A stretch of 64,000 bases of DNA from Brachypterus glaber (lineage: Eukaryota; Arthropoda; Insecta; Coleoptera; Kateretidae): positions 18,493,589 to 18,557,588 of the forward strand of contig OY294048.1 in the NCBI GenBank assembly GCA_958510825.1, given 5' to 3'. Both the position numbers and the translations under genes were made by a program. Positions 47,379-53,145 of the stretch are shown here, piece after piece; the first letter of the stretch is position 1, and each line of letters opens with the position of its first letter. The notes below the pieces were generated by a model, which ran no database searches, was not told the origin of the DNA, and saw only the letters and a program-made list of their open reading frames with translations.

Positions 47379-47931
47379 ATGATGTAATATTATTAAAAGA
47401 TAACTAATAAACTATAAAGGCAAATAAAAAAAAAGATTTTAAAATTAAAACACTTCTATTAATTACATATTACGTATAACTAAAAAGTAAAAAGAAAAGA
47501 AGATATTTATACAAAATTTCAAAAACTAGATTTTTAAAAGAGGGGTTATGGAAATATTATTCTTGTTTTTTATTTAATTTTTTTTGGCTATTATTTTAGT
47601 ATATATAGCACATAAAGTCTGGCATGTCAATACTTCCGTTGATTACTTAGATTAAGATAACTATTTTCTGAAAAATAATTATCTATTATAATATTAATAA
47701 TATTATTATAATATTTTTATTATAAAAATTATAAATTTTAAAATTTTAAAAACTAAAAAATAAATAAATTAAGCAGTATTTTAAGGATATTATTATTTAT
47801 AAAATAATTTTAAGGTAATACGTACCTATTCGGAGATCCATGTACCTACCTATTCTTAGCCCATTTTTACTATCTTCAGAATTAACTATTGAAAATAGAC
47901 TTAATAATAATATACACGGTTTTCTAAACAT
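14663..47931 (-). CDS. kainate-type ionotropic glutamate receptor subunit, complete, 12 coding exons
   Basis: Ligand-gated cation channel subunit of the neuronal or muscle plasma membrane. Exons in transcript order: 47931-47850, 42837-42496, 40126-39774, 34329-34072, 30875-30639, 29091-28885, 25837-25753, 19956-19680, 17596-17398, 16556-16334, 15656-15541, 14935-14663. Phases fit throughout: 2652 nt, 883 codons plus stop. Layout: signal peptide 1-18, amino-terminal domain to about 423, S1 about 425-540, M1 about 543-565, pore loop with [11 protein letters not shown] (Q at the Q/R site, about 606), M3 with [11 protein letters not shown] (635-645), S2 to about 793, M4 about 808-830, short cytoplasmic tail. 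Expected glutamate contacts are present: Arg508 (SERESAVDF), Thr675 and Glu722 (YLMEST). The S2 cysteine pair is Cys732/Cys792. Length is normal for the family. DLTVT in S1 resembles insect KaiR/GluRII-type subunits, but which subfamily is not certain. Confidence 0.93.
15031..15380. mobile_element. fold-back element in receptor intron 11
   Basis: Left GCGTAATAGTCTGGGAGCCC and right complement GGGCTCCCGGACTAT with a second inverted pair (CACCGTTGAGACT and AGTCTCAACGGTAAGG). About 350 bp, non-coding. Confidence 0.8.
15541..15656 (-). CDS. glutamate receptor exon 11: end of S2
   Basis: Acceptor TTTCTTTTCAG and donor GTAAGT. It reads [32 protein letters not shown] and GGGNCA, matching the S2 end (SPYRxxxSxAxLxLQExGxLxxLKxKWW). 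The Cys forms the second half of the conserved S2 disulfide. Confidence 0.94.
16334..16556 (-). CDS. glutamate receptor exon 10: S2 ligand-binding half
   Basis: Phase 0 entry with [14 protein letters not shown], then [30 protein letters not shown], and GYGIAMKK plus one base before donor GTAACA. The Glu of LMES contacts the ligand amino group in this family. The Cys of RHC pairs with the Cys in exon 11. Confidence 0.94.
16865..17250 (+). pseudogene. mariner transposase relic
   Basis: Lies antisense in receptor intron 9. It reads [18 protein letters not shown], then [27 protein letters not shown], and after small indels and an in-frame [13 protein letters not shown] and [10 protein letters not shown]. 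QQDGATxHT and [14 protein letters not shown] are the second and third catalytic Asp regions of mariner transposases. Only the C-terminal half is present. The sequence just upstream (16690-16850) has a short inverted pair around CTGCCTCTCG. Confidence 0.88.
17398..17596 (-). CDS. glutamate receptor exon 9: M3 and start of S2
   Basis: Acceptor TTTTAG, donor GTAAGT. It reads [20 protein letters not shown], then [13 protein letters not shown] (the lurcher motif of M3, nearly invariant in iGluRs), a [19 protein letters not shown] segment and NFFR. GAT replaces the GST of AMPA-type receptors; some kainate receptors also have GAT here. Confidence 0.95.
18120..19445 (-). mobile_element. R1/I-like non-LTR retrotransposon fragment (RT end + RNase H)
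   Basis: Within receptor intron 8, same strand as the gene. From high to low coordinate: [12 protein letters not shown] and [20 protein letters not shown] (RT C-terminus of R1/I-type elements), [20 protein letters not shown] with YAIN and [11 protein letters not shown] (RNase H), then [17 protein letters not shown] (RNase H end) and [18 protein letters not shown] (a CxxC...H tail). Several frameshifts and stops separate the blocks, so it is dead. The largest open piece is 18804-19043. Confidence 0.87.
19680..19956 (-). CDS. glutamate receptor exon 8: M1 and pore loop
   Basis: Acceptor CCATTTGTTTTAG and donor GTAAGT. It reads [10 protein letters not shown], the M1 helix [20 protein letters not shown], a RLSPSEW turn and the pore [20 protein letters not shown], ending GSELEP plus AA of a split Lys. 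Q at the Q/R site predicts a calcium-permeable unedited pore, by analogy with vertebrate subunits. The open frame extends upstream of the acceptor, but that part is intron. Confidence 0.94.
20021..20998. mobile_element. TIR element in receptor intron 7
   Basis: Left AGGACCTAGTCGATT and right AATTCGGTAGGTCCT are inverted. Sub-terminal blocks GGTCAAAAATCAACCCTAAT and ATCAGGGTTGTTTTTTCACC also match in inverse. Non-coding, AT-rich. Confidence 0.7.
22020..23149 (+). mobile_element. Tc1/mariner-type (DUF4817-like) transposon, internally deleted
   Basis: Own TIRs of about 200 bp (CAGGGTGTCTGAAAAAGCAG at 22020; complement ends 23149), flanked by TA. It holds a transposase start at 22320. The TIRs are distinct from the outer palindrome's, which indicates insertion of one element into another. 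Confidence 0.85.
22320..22874 (+). pseudogene. truncated Tc1/mariner superfamily transposase (184 aa)
   Basis: Begins [20 protein letters not shown], an N-terminal helix-turn-helix like the DUF4817 domain ([11 protein letters not shown]), then [46 protein letters not shown] and [18 protein letters not shown]. The first catalytic Asp (WTDE) is present. The frame stops soon after VHYWAHENP, and the second and third catalytic residues are absent, so the copy cannot be active. Full-length relatives are about 340 residues. TIRs flank it on both sides. Confidence 0.85.
23630..24180. repeat. degenerate tandem repeats (GAATGGTCTACCGGTAGTAC)
   Basis: Blocks containing TTTGTTGGTTAAAA, ATCCCAAA and a AATGGTCTMCCGGTRGTAC motif recur at about 23699, 23864, 24021 and 24106. 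The last block is followed by its inverse near 24140-24170. Non-coding. Confidence 0.6.
24350..25335. other. receptor intron 7, nothing recognised
   Basis: AT-rich intron. A short inverted pair around CATGTACCACTTGTGGTACA (24540-24560) is the only structure noted. Confidence 0.4.
25631..25690 (-). pseudogene. truncated duplicate of receptor exon 7
   Basis: About 60 bp nearly identical to the 3' two thirds of exon 7 plus its donor and following intron, offset by 122 bp. It encodes [18 protein letters not shown] (Ile where the intact exon has Thr). It lacks the first part of the exon and an acceptor, so it should not be spliced in. Confidence 0.85.
25753..25837 (-). CDS. glutamate receptor exon 7: S1, glutamate-binding arginine (85 bp)
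   Basis: A micro-exon found by looking for the missing S1 segment. Acceptor is a long T tract plus CAG; donor GTTAGT. It reads [12 protein letters not shown], then [16 protein letters not shown] and one base, which with GA of exon 8 makes Gly and continues [10 protein letters not shown]. The Arg of SERE is the residue that binds the ligand alpha-carboxyl across the family. A truncated copy of its 3' part lies 122 bp further into the intron (25631-25690). Confidence 0.92.
26161..26885. mobile_element. TIR element with exon-like cargo
   Basis: Left TTAGTGCGTTTTACTGCAT and right ATGCAGTAAAACACACTAA are inverted; CAATTGTCAAAATAA and TTATTTTGACAATTG form a second inverted pair. It carries two exon-like coding snippets, 26398-26460 (+) and 26574-26673 (-). 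Lies in receptor intron 6. Confidence 0.7.
26574..26673 (-). pseudogene. exon-like fragment of unknown origin inside a TIR element
   Basis: 100 bp between a good acceptor (TTATTTTTCAG) and donor (GTAGGT). The single open phase reads [17 protein letters not shown], then [16 protein letters not shown]. The opposite strand at 26398 starts [20 protein letters not shown] do not recognise either. They could be transposase exons of the element or captured host sequence. Confidence 0.4.
26960..27185 (+). mobile_element. LINE 3' end fragment
   Basis: A frame ends [20 protein letters not shown] then TAA, followed by ATGGAGAGCTCCTAGCAC and TTATTTGGGGCTCTCC, which make a terminal hairpin. The same hairpin end is seen at 60926-60985. 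Probably the 3' end of a non-LTR element; the clade is not certain. Confidence 0.5.
27190..28100. other. receptor intron 6, nothing recognised
   Basis: AT-rich intron sequence with no frame, RNA gene or inverted repeat that I can support. Confidence 0.4.
28105..28840 (+). mobile_element. 5' fragment of a DUF4817-type transposon
   Basis: Starts with a TIR-like end ATACAGGGTGCCCGGGAATA. At 28689 a frame opens [32 protein letters not shown], then TAA at 28785 and SFPARQIPS in the same frame. EMxDMHFxYGxANGNxxxAxxLYxxxFPxR is the N-terminal DUF4817 domain of Tc1/mariner-like transposases common in insects. The rest is missing. Ends about 45 bp before receptor exon 6. Confidence 0.82.
28885..29091 (-). 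CDS. glutamate receptor exon 6: S1 half of ligand-binding domain
   Basis: Acceptor TTTTTACAG, phase 0. It reads [20 protein letters not shown], then [19 protein letters not shown] and [13 protein letters not shown]. YxML, GNDRFEGxxIDxxxE and GEWNGMxRExID are the S1 signatures. The donor is GTGGGA, weaker than the others in this gene; the next exon begins RADLA in phase, which supports it. Confidence 0.91.
29118..29706. mobile_element. family A TIR element copy
   Basis: Starts GGTCCAAAAGTCACCCC and shares with 354-1051 the blocks GACAACTTAAACTAT, TTTCAGCTCGTAAAATG and AATAGAGAATTTTATTTGC. The right side ends about where a family B fragment (29706-29872) begins. In receptor intron 5. Confidence 0.65.
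29878..30032. repeat. small palindromic element
   Basis: Arms AATAGGAGAGAAAAAA-like and complement TTTTTTCTCTCCTATT, with TTATTGCTATAG and CTATAGCAATAA inside. About 150 bp. Confidence 0.75.
30340..30620. repeat. local direct duplication next to exon 5 donor
   Basis: AGTGCTAGTAGTGAAAAAA, then TAGAGAAGACTATTATAGCC and TGTCTTCTCTACCTTG, occur at 30350-30490 and again, shortened, at 30525-30620. Within each unit AGAGAAGAC and GTCTTCTCT can pair. It ends about 20 bp from the exon 5 donor. Confidence 0.7.
30639..30875 (-). CDS. glutamate receptor exon 5: end of amino-terminal domain
   Basis: Acceptor TTTTTACAG and donor GTAAGT, phase 0 both ends. It reads [20 protein letters not shown], then [14 protein letters not shown], ending [10 protein letters not shown], matching the family's GLTGxIxFDxxGxR and KIGxWN motifs and the NKTLxVTTxL strand that leads into S1. 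N-glycosylation sequons NST and NRT are present. Immediately downstream in the intron is a local duplication (30340-30620). Confidence 0.92.
30985..31860. mobile_element. large snap-back element with duplicated ORF arms
   Basis: Arms about 31027-31350 and 31516-31845 are near-identical reverse complements, each carrying a 61-codon frame (31182-31367 +, 31500-31685 -) that reads [20 protein letters not shown] and [12 protein letters not shown] ~100-bp direct repeat starting near 30987 and 31415 (TTGTTTGATATTTACAAATT) shows the structure was copied more than once. The frame is not a family I recognise. In receptor intron 4. Confidence 0.8.
31866..32474. mobile_element. TIR element (CTGTCCATATATTACGTAAC)
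   Basis: Left GGGACTGTCCATATATTACG and right TAATATATGGACAGCCCC inverted, with G-runs just inside each end. Related ends are widespread in insect genomes as MITEs. No transposase seen. Confidence 0.8.
32480..32745. repeat. dispersed repeat with CCAACCAGAAATCTGGTTG motifs
   Basis: Several copies of an AACCAGAAAT / ATTTCTGG motif in both orientations and a TTTTTCAGTG end. Probably a mobile element terminus; class unknown. Confidence 0.4.
33129..33796. mobile_element. family B fold-back element copy
   Basis: Ends ACAGGGTGTTTACTAAGTAT and complement ATACCGTACTTAGTAAACAC, with inner CCCCTTCAAATGGGG and CGTAAGGGAGC shared with 4577-5684. About 670 bp, no transposase. In receptor intron 4. Confidence 0.8.
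34072..34329 (-). CDS. glutamate receptor exon 4: amino-terminal domain
   Basis: Acceptor TTTATTTTAG before 34329, donor GTAAGT from 34071, phase 0 at both ends. It reads [20 protein letters not shown], then [20 protein letters not shown] and ends [10 protein letters not shown]. In relatives this is the TALMYDAVxxF region and the stretch before GLTG. 86 codons. Confidence 0.91.
34438..34730 (+). mobile_element. tRNA-derived SINE
   Basis: Starts with a tRNA-like head: A-box TGGCGTAATGG and T-arm GTGGGTTCGAGCCCCAC (perfect 5-bp stem, 7-base loop). A ~200-bp tRNA-unrelated body follows, then a tail of AAACAAACAAAC. The head does not fold as a complete tRNA (no clean anticodon arm) and the acceptor ends do not pair, so this is a SINE, not a tRNA gene. 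In receptor intron 3, just beyond exon 4. Confidence 0.75.
34740..34885. mobile_element. 150-bp palindromic MITE
   Basis: GGCCTATCCAGAAGCTTGCA to its inverse (GCGAGGCTGTGGATATGCCC), with GTGATTGGCTT / AAGCCAATCAC inside. A second copy of the family lies at 56885-57030. Confidence 0.8.
35144..38382. mobile_element. 3.2-kb TIR element carrying a minisatellite
   Basis: Left TACAGGGTGGCCCAGACATA and right GTCTGGGCCACCCTGTA inverted, with longer arms including ATATCTCATAGAC and GTCTATGAGATAT. Almost two thirds of the interior is the 54/55-bp array at 35884-37876. No transposase. In receptor intron 3. Confidence 0.8.
35884..37876. repeat. minisatellite with 218-bp higher-order repeat
   Basis: About 36 monomers of 54-55 bp (core ACTTGAAATAYGGGGGTAAA then AATAGAAATCTATATTTTTT). 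Variant monomers (ATGATGGAAATC, ATAGAAGACATAC, ATAGAAGTC) recur in fixed order, so four monomers form a unit. The ATGATGG variant starts at 36209, 36427, 36645, 36862, 37080, 37298, 37516, 37733: 217-218 bp spacing. The many - strand frames here (YFYPHISSM...) are repeat artefacts. Confidence 0.95.
38388..39178. mobile_element. family A TIR element copy
   Basis: Left GTGTCAAAAGTCTGCTCCC and right GGAGCGGACTTTAGACATG inverted. The middle shows the family A blocks (GTCGCGTGATACATC, inverted ATTTATCGTTACCCCC). It begins within 10 bp of the end of the satellite-bearing element. Confidence 0.7.
39400..39600 (-). mobile_element. LINE 3' tail, minus orientation
   Basis: TAGATAGATAGATATTTATT read on the - strand is a (TCTA)n-ended AAATAAATATC tail typical of CR1-like LINE ends. 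Body is short and has no frame. Confidence 0.45.
39774..40126 (-). CDS. glutamate receptor exon 3: amino-terminal domain
   Basis: The open frame continues further upstream, but the acceptor ATTTTTAG at 40128-40127 restores the conserved junction [19 protein letters not shown] with exon 2. Continues with a FILDCS motif and [20 protein letters not shown] (family: MGMMTExYHYxFTxLDL), ending NLTG before donor GTAAGA. The frame beyond this donor is intron. Confidence 0.91.
40305..40415 (+). mobile_element. 5'-truncated SINE
   Basis: Shares TAAGCCGGTGGTTCCCTCTA and CACACAAGTCCTGGACTTAG with the body of the SINE at 47050-47385, then ends in an AAACAAACAAAC tail. Lacks the tRNA head. In receptor intron 2. 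Confidence 0.75.
40784..42008. mobile_element. family B fold-back element copy
   Basis: Ends GTGATTCAGAAATAAGTTAC and GTAACTTATTTCTGTATCAC inverted, ~1.2 kb, the halves largely reverse complements. Internal frames are artefacts of the repeat. In receptor intron 2. Confidence 0.8.
42496..42837 (-). CDS. glutamate receptor exon 2: amino-terminal domain
   Basis: Acceptor TTTTAG ends at 42838 and donor GTATGT starts at 42495. It reads [19 protein letters not shown], then [20 protein letters not shown] and [11 protein letters not shown], ending in [13 protein letters not shown]. The LLSRGxxGxFGP and IPHIETxW motifs are diagnostic of iGluR amino-terminal domains. The exon extends 5' of the first ATG in the open frame, which is only internal. 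Confidence 0.92.
42911..43555. mobile_element. family A TIR element copy
   Basis: Left GTGTCAAAAGTCCGCCCCC with TTTAACTTTTGAACGGCTTA, right inverse ending near 43555 (CAGTCTTTTGACACTTT). The cleanest full-length family A copy here and the best guide to its ends. In receptor intron 1. Confidence 0.8.
43560..44950 (-). mobile_element. two tandem copies of repeat family C
   Basis: Copies 43560-44260 and 44295-44950, each with CATAACTTTTT...TTTGG, TTGAGTTATCGTGTTAACAA and TTCTAGCGCAGGTGCTGTGA-like ends. Same family as 13460-13920 in the opposite orientation. The body is extremely A/T-rich. Confidence 0.7.
45170..46130. other. receptor intron/5' side of intron 1, nothing recognised
   Basis: Contains a CTGTCTGTCTG-type patch (45200-45215) shared with repeats at 2035 and 10965, and a less AT-rich stretch near 45930-46010. 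No supported gene. Confidence 0.4.
46130..46570 (+). repeat. duplicated LINE-like 3' end
   Basis: GATGTAATTTAGTGG and GGTTATCCACATG...TGAGGTTATGATAGAAGAA occur at 46126-46200 and 46303-46375. The second copy continues with AAGACCAGGCCGAAAGAAAG and ends in an AGAAGAAGAAGAA tail, as RTE-like LINEs may do. Low certainty on class. Confidence 0.45.
47050..47385 (+). mobile_element. tRNA-derived SINE, full length
   Basis: tRNA-like head with A-box TGGCTTAGTTGG and B-box GAGTTCGATTCTCAC, then a body with TAAGCCGGTAGTTCCCTCTA and CACACAAGTCCTGGACTTAG, ending in a long (TAAA)n run (47320-47385). The 40305 copy is a truncated sibling. In receptor intron 1, between exons 1 and 2. Confidence 0.82.
47850..47931 (-). 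CDS. glutamate receptor exon 1: start codon and signal peptide
   Basis: ATG at 47931-47929 with A at -3 and an in-frame TAA seven codons upstream, so the start is well bounded. It reads [18 protein letters not shown] (signal peptide), then EDSKNGLRI and one base before donor GTAGGT (47849). The split codon joins exon 2 to give LRIGGIFSN, the family's usual RIGxIF entry into the amino-terminal domain. It was too short to stand out as an open frame. A non-coding 5' exon may exist but is not visible. Confidence 0.85.
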
Positions 47932-48860
47932 CTTGCATGTTAGGAAGTCTTATAAAACAAAAAACTAATTTAAAATTTGATAATACTGTTACACGTGGTG
48001 TCTAATGCGGACCAGAAACAAATCAGTGAACTTTTAAGTTATTTATAGATACTCCTACTACTCGTATAAGATTTAAATTTTGAGAATCTAATGCACTTGC
48101 ACATGTGGAAAAGATTTATATTTAAATTTTAAATTAGAGCCCGGCCAGAAGACTTGTTTTTCAAGATTCTTTTCTTGTTTTGATCCAAGCACGTTCACAC
48201 CAAGTAGTGACACAGCCTGTGCTCTACGTACTTCAAAAAAGTCTATTTTCATGAGAAAGCTGCGTCGTTAAATAAATTTTATTTTCTATGGACTGCATCA
48301 ATTATTTAGTTTTACTCATAGACAAAGAACATAGATGAGCTGTCATCTCAAGGTCATATACAAATTTAAATGAATAGCTAAAATGTACATAAACTTTTTC
48401 ATTCTGTGAAGTTTGTGAACGCACCAATTATTTTGTTGGATAACATCTGTAAAAATTATCATTATTCAATAACAAACATAAATTAAGGATGCCAACAAAA
48501 ATATTTTCAGTGCATTAGTACAAAAGGAAAAAAAATACAAAGAAAAAAGGTAAAATAATGTGATATTTTCATAAATACTGAAAAATAATCATAACTCTAT
48601 GACCTTGAGTCTTAGGCCAAAGTCGTATTCAGAAAGCAAGTTGGAAATGACCTAATCTATCACCCTGCGAAGTTTGTCATACTCCCTACCAAACACCCTG
48701 TATAATAAGAACAAAATCTGATATAAAGTTTTTTATTTCAGTTTATTTAAAAAACAAAATTAAAATTTTACTGTTTTTGACTTTTTGACCTATAACTCAA
48801 AAACCAGCTGTCAGATCAAGTTGGGTCAATGAAAGCTTTTGATCAGAAAGATCAGAAATG
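47932..48860. other. region upstream of the receptor start codon
   Basis: Should contain the promoter and any 5' untranslated sequence. I see an in-frame stop at seven codons before the ATG but no convincing TATA box, initiator or 5' exon. AT-rich throughout. Confidence 0.35.
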
Positions 48861-48865
48861 GTGAA

Positions 48866-49547
48866 GCTGGAGCTAAAGTGGCCTAACTAACATTTTTGGC
48901 GAAAATGAGTTACGGCCATATTTAAATTTCATTATATATTTATAGTTTAAACGCATTTTAGGTCTATAAACCTGCCCAAACCCAGTAATTTAAACGATAA
49001 ACTCTACATTAATTTATTTTTTAAATTTGTTAAAAACGGTTTAACTCATTGTATTTTAAATATGTATTTTCCTACTTATAAATAATATTTGAAAAAAATA
49101 TACACAAGCGAGCTTTATATAATATAATAAAATTATTTTTGGGTTTACCCAAGTATTACCCAACACTTTGGTGTATACTAAATAAGCCTGTTTTTTACAA
49201 AAAAAAAGGGTCATAATATGAATAATTTTAGCTAAAAACGCACAAGAAACGTTGTATAGAACATAAAAAGACCCAATAAGATTATAATTAATTTAATGTC
49301 ATTTTAAAGCTATTTCACACATAAATTTTAGAACTTGGCTATTTTTGCCAAAAGTGAAAAAGCTAAAGTGGTCTAACTAACATTGTTTCCAACACTCGTT
49401 ATTTCCCAAACAAAACCAACTATTGCAATAATTATTCGTGAAATAGTGCAGTACTACCTTTAAACTATACTCCAAAATTATTTTTGGGTGTGTCCAAGTA
49501 TTACGTATTTACATTTTGTTAGTTAGACCACTTTAGTTAGCTCCAGC
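48866..49547. mobile_element. TIR element (GCTGGAGCTAAAGTGGCCTA)
   Basis: Left GCTGGAGCTAAAGTGGCC and right GACCACTTTAGTTAGCTCCA inverted, with internal ATTTTTGGGT blocks in both halves (49136, 49480). ~680 bp, non-coding. Confidence 0.7.
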
Positions 49548-49559
49548 ACCAAATATCAT

Positions 49560-51195
49560 CATACTAAAATTTCAGAATTTTTGACCGAAAGCCAGTTTCC
49601 ATAAGAAACATGCCTATCTGTTTCTTAACTAAAAAAAAAAGTTTAACCCTAACAGAAAATTTTGATGATTCTACAAAAAAAAAAGCTCCTCAACTTTGCA
49701 AAAATACCCAACTGTACTACTCCAATTTTTCAACTGCACTCCAATTTCCCAACTGTACCTTCCCAATTTTTTACCACTTACCCAAATCTACCACTTAATT
49801 TCCGAAACCTGCCACTCATTTTACCAACCAAACAGTGGATTTTCCCAACTGAGCAGTGCATTCACAATTTTTCAAAACTAATTATTACTATTATGAATAG
49901 ATAGATTGAACTATTCTAAAAAAATCTGCTTATCAGAATGTAAAGTCATTTTGAGTAGGCCAATAAAATGTTGGTGTGACGTCACACTCAACCAAGCCCC
50001 CCTCCCCCCATGCCACACTTCGTCACAAATACCTAACCCCACTCCCCTCCTAAAGGTGTGACGTATTTTATGGACGACCCCTTACCAGAATAGTTTTGAA
50101 AATGCTGGATGACTTACTATAACCTTACCCAATATCTATGATAAATAAATATATAATAACAATATTTAATTTTTGCTGTGGTAGCAGTTGACGCGGAATG
50201 ACCAATATGTTTTTTTTTTTTAATTTGGTATGGTTGATGTATTGGTGAGGTCATTTTGGAGAGTCGAAGCAAAATTGATAGAGAGAGACATGGTGAAGAG
50301 GGAGGCAAACATTATCTAAATTTCGGTGACGTAGGTAATAGTTAATTGTATATTAAAGTACTAGTTTCATAACATACGTACTAGTGCTCTTAAAACGTGT
50401 TACGAAACGAGTGCTTTATACAATTTTTTCTATTTTGCTCTAAAATATAAAAAACTTACATTTAAATTGATGACTGATTTAGGGATTTTTGTTTTGGGTT
50501 GGCATTACAGTTTACACTATGTTTAAAATTCTAAGAACAAATGATATTTTGATATATTTTACAGTTATCTCTTCTTTTTTCACTGCAATTAACCAGTCCA
50601 CAATTTTAACACGGTAAAAAAACCCAAACACAAAATTTTGTAAAAAATTAAACTTTAAATCGACATTGACATTTGCACGCAAAACGTCAAGATATAGGCT
50701 TTTGTATGTTGCCAACCCAAAAGAAAAAAAAGTAGAGACCTCTTATGGGCCTATAAGAACACGTAAAATGCGTGTGATTATGAGCTTATAAGAGTCGCAA
50801 AATAGAAAAAGTATTTTTTCGGGACAGTGAAGATTTTTAGTAGATCTTATAAAGTTGACACCTTTCTTAAAAAAAAAAAATAAGTAAAAGACGGTAAATT
50901 ATGTGTATTTCGTTTTTATACGATAAAAATGAAAACAAAAAAAAAAGTAAGAAAAAAACAATCGTTTTTTTTTAAGTATAATTTTCGGCTGAATTTAAAA
51001 ATGTAAAAAAATTACAGAATGTTACATTTAAAAAAACATATTTTGCCACTTCCGGGGAAACCGGAAGTGAAACAAAATAATCAAGTCCGCAATTTTATAG
51101 CCAATGTAAAATTATAATTTTACATTGGCATTAGATAATTATATAAATCACCAAAGTTTAGTTTTATCGAGTAAAGATTAATATTAATTTTGGGG
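49560..51195. other. intergenic, no supported gene
   Basis: A pyrimidine-rich stretch (49680-49870) gives three overlapping frames but low-complexity protein. 49980-50090 holds C-rich sequence and TGTGACGTATTTTATGGACG, resembling one end of the 31866-32474 type of element. A CCACTTCCGG/CCGGAAGTG pair at 51045-51070 resembles the arms of 21596-23573. Confidence 0.4.
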
Positions 51196-51203
51196 GTTGA
51201 CAT

Positions 51204-52473
51204 TAGGGTTTCCAGTCCCGAAATTCGGGATCCCGAAAGTTCGGGATATCCCGAAGATTTTTGAATCCCGAAATCCCGAAAAATCCCGAAAATCCCGAAA
51301 ATCCCGAAAAAAATCCCGAAAATCCCGAAAAATTAGAATTTATTTATTCAACTCGAATCGGGTTACTCGATATGTAATTGTGATTTGCGTATAATATTTG
51401 TTTACGATGGTGAAAATGCACCCCTAAAGAAGGTCATAGTCTATGACTCATAGACCTAACGAAACAATTTCTTGGAAAACGGGCTGAGCATTTTCGAAGA
51501 ACTGTTGTGAATAACCTACAGAATATCTTTTTAGTCGTTTTTTTGGTCCATGGTGTGTGTATATGTCCTAAAAAATAAGTTAATTTTTAAACAAAAATTA
51601 ATTTTAATTTTGATTTAATTAGGTTTATATAAATATTTTATTTCAAGTAAGGTCTTATTTAGTTCAGAAAATTACTTATATTCTAAGCTAAATAGGGAAT
51701 TTTTATTAGGTTGACCCACCAAAATTTCAAATTAAAAAATTTTGGGGTCTCACGGTGAGATTCTCACCCCTTAAATTTGTTCACTGGGGGGGGGGGGGGG
51801 TGGTAGGGTTAAGAGTATTATCCCTGAATTTTTTCAGAAGTTTTGAAACAATCTAGAGGTCGCTCATGGCCATTTTTTAAAAGATATGTTTCTTAAGCTA
51901 ATAAAAAACATAATTTTAATTTAAAATTTTTAAGTTTGTTTATAATTACTTTTATATATTTTTTTTTATATGAATTTATATCTTAATGTTGTTTGTTTTG
52001 TTTTGTTGGTACTACCAACTTGGATGTAACTTTTTATTTAATTTATTTATTTTAACTTTTAAAAAGTATGTTTTTTTAACTTTTTATTTAATTTATTTAT
52101 TTTAACTTTTAAAAAGTTTGTTTTTTTTAAATAATAAATATTTTACTGAATATTTGTTTTTTTTCGTGATGCACACATACAATTTGTATATAAAAAAAAA
52201 ATTCTTGCTTTTATTAGTGTTTATTTTATTTTTTATTTTTCTTAATTTACTAAAATATAAATTTAAATAAAATATGGTTAATACTGGTTATTTTAATAAA
52301 AGTTTTTGGTTTAAATTTTATAATTTTATTTATTTAATATAAGATAATTAATTTCTGATGAAATGAGACATTTTTAAATTTCGAGATCGGGATCGGGATC
52401 GGGATCCCGAACTTTTTGAAATTTTCGGGATTTCGGGATTTCGGGATCGGGATCCCGAAACCTGGATTCCCTA
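51204..52473. mobile_element. non-autonomous hAT-like element with 8-bp target duplication
   Basis: Ends TAGGGTTTCCAG and CTGGATTCCCTA (inverted with one mismatch), sub-terminal runs of AAATCCCGAA and TTCGGGATTT, and the same 8 bases GTTGACAT directly outside both ends (51196-51203, 52474-52481). An 8-bp duplication with short TIRs is the hAT hallmark. No transposase in the 1.27-kb AT-rich middle. Confidence 0.88.
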
Positions 52474-52849
52474 GTTGACATGAAAAAAACTCACCCGGTT
52501 TACTTTCGAGTATGAACAATATAATTATTCGTCTAGAAAAATTAAAGCTGATTTTTTTTTCAAAATGCATGCTGTTTGTTAAAATAATAGGAGGAATAAA
52601 AACAGATTTTAGAAAAACAAGTAGAATAAAATTTACTAATTTAATTTTAATGAAAGATGGACATGAACGTTACATTATATGTTACTAACTAGCAATAATT
52701 ATTTTAATAATTATAATTATTATTTACATTTTTTTAAAACTTTATACAAAAATATATATTATTCAAAATTTACAAATACTGGTAAACTAGACTACTAACT
52801 TAAAGAAATAAAACGGAGATTATCTAGTGTGTAATGTCATATAACATCA

Positions 52850-53145
52850 GTGGCGGACTAAGCTCTTTTGAGTTGATTTGGCGCCCCCTTTAAAATAACT
52901 TAAAAAAAAGTGTACACCTTTAAAAGCTGGGCGATCCTACCTTTTAAATAGTATCGAAATATTAAGAATAAATTGTGATTCAGCGAAAAGGTATATTTTC
53001 GCGGTCTCCGATGCGTTATACATTTTTACTTTAATTAATGAAAAATTGATTTTTTTGGTAACATACCTTTTCGCTGAACCACTTAAATTATATTTTCGGC
53101 CACCCTAAAATCGGGTGACCGGGGCTTCACCCTTAGTCCGCTACG
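52850..53145. mobile_element. ~295-bp MITE
   Basis: Ends CAGTGGCGGACTAAG and CTTAGTCCGCTACGG inverted. Inner CAGCGAAAAGGTAT and ATACCTTTTCGCTG also inverted. Confidence 0.8.

Noticed and set aside
49610..49904. Three overlapping frames rich in Pro, Phe and Thr
   Set aside because: They come from a pyrimidine-rich low-complexity tract; all three frames are open for the same compositional reason.
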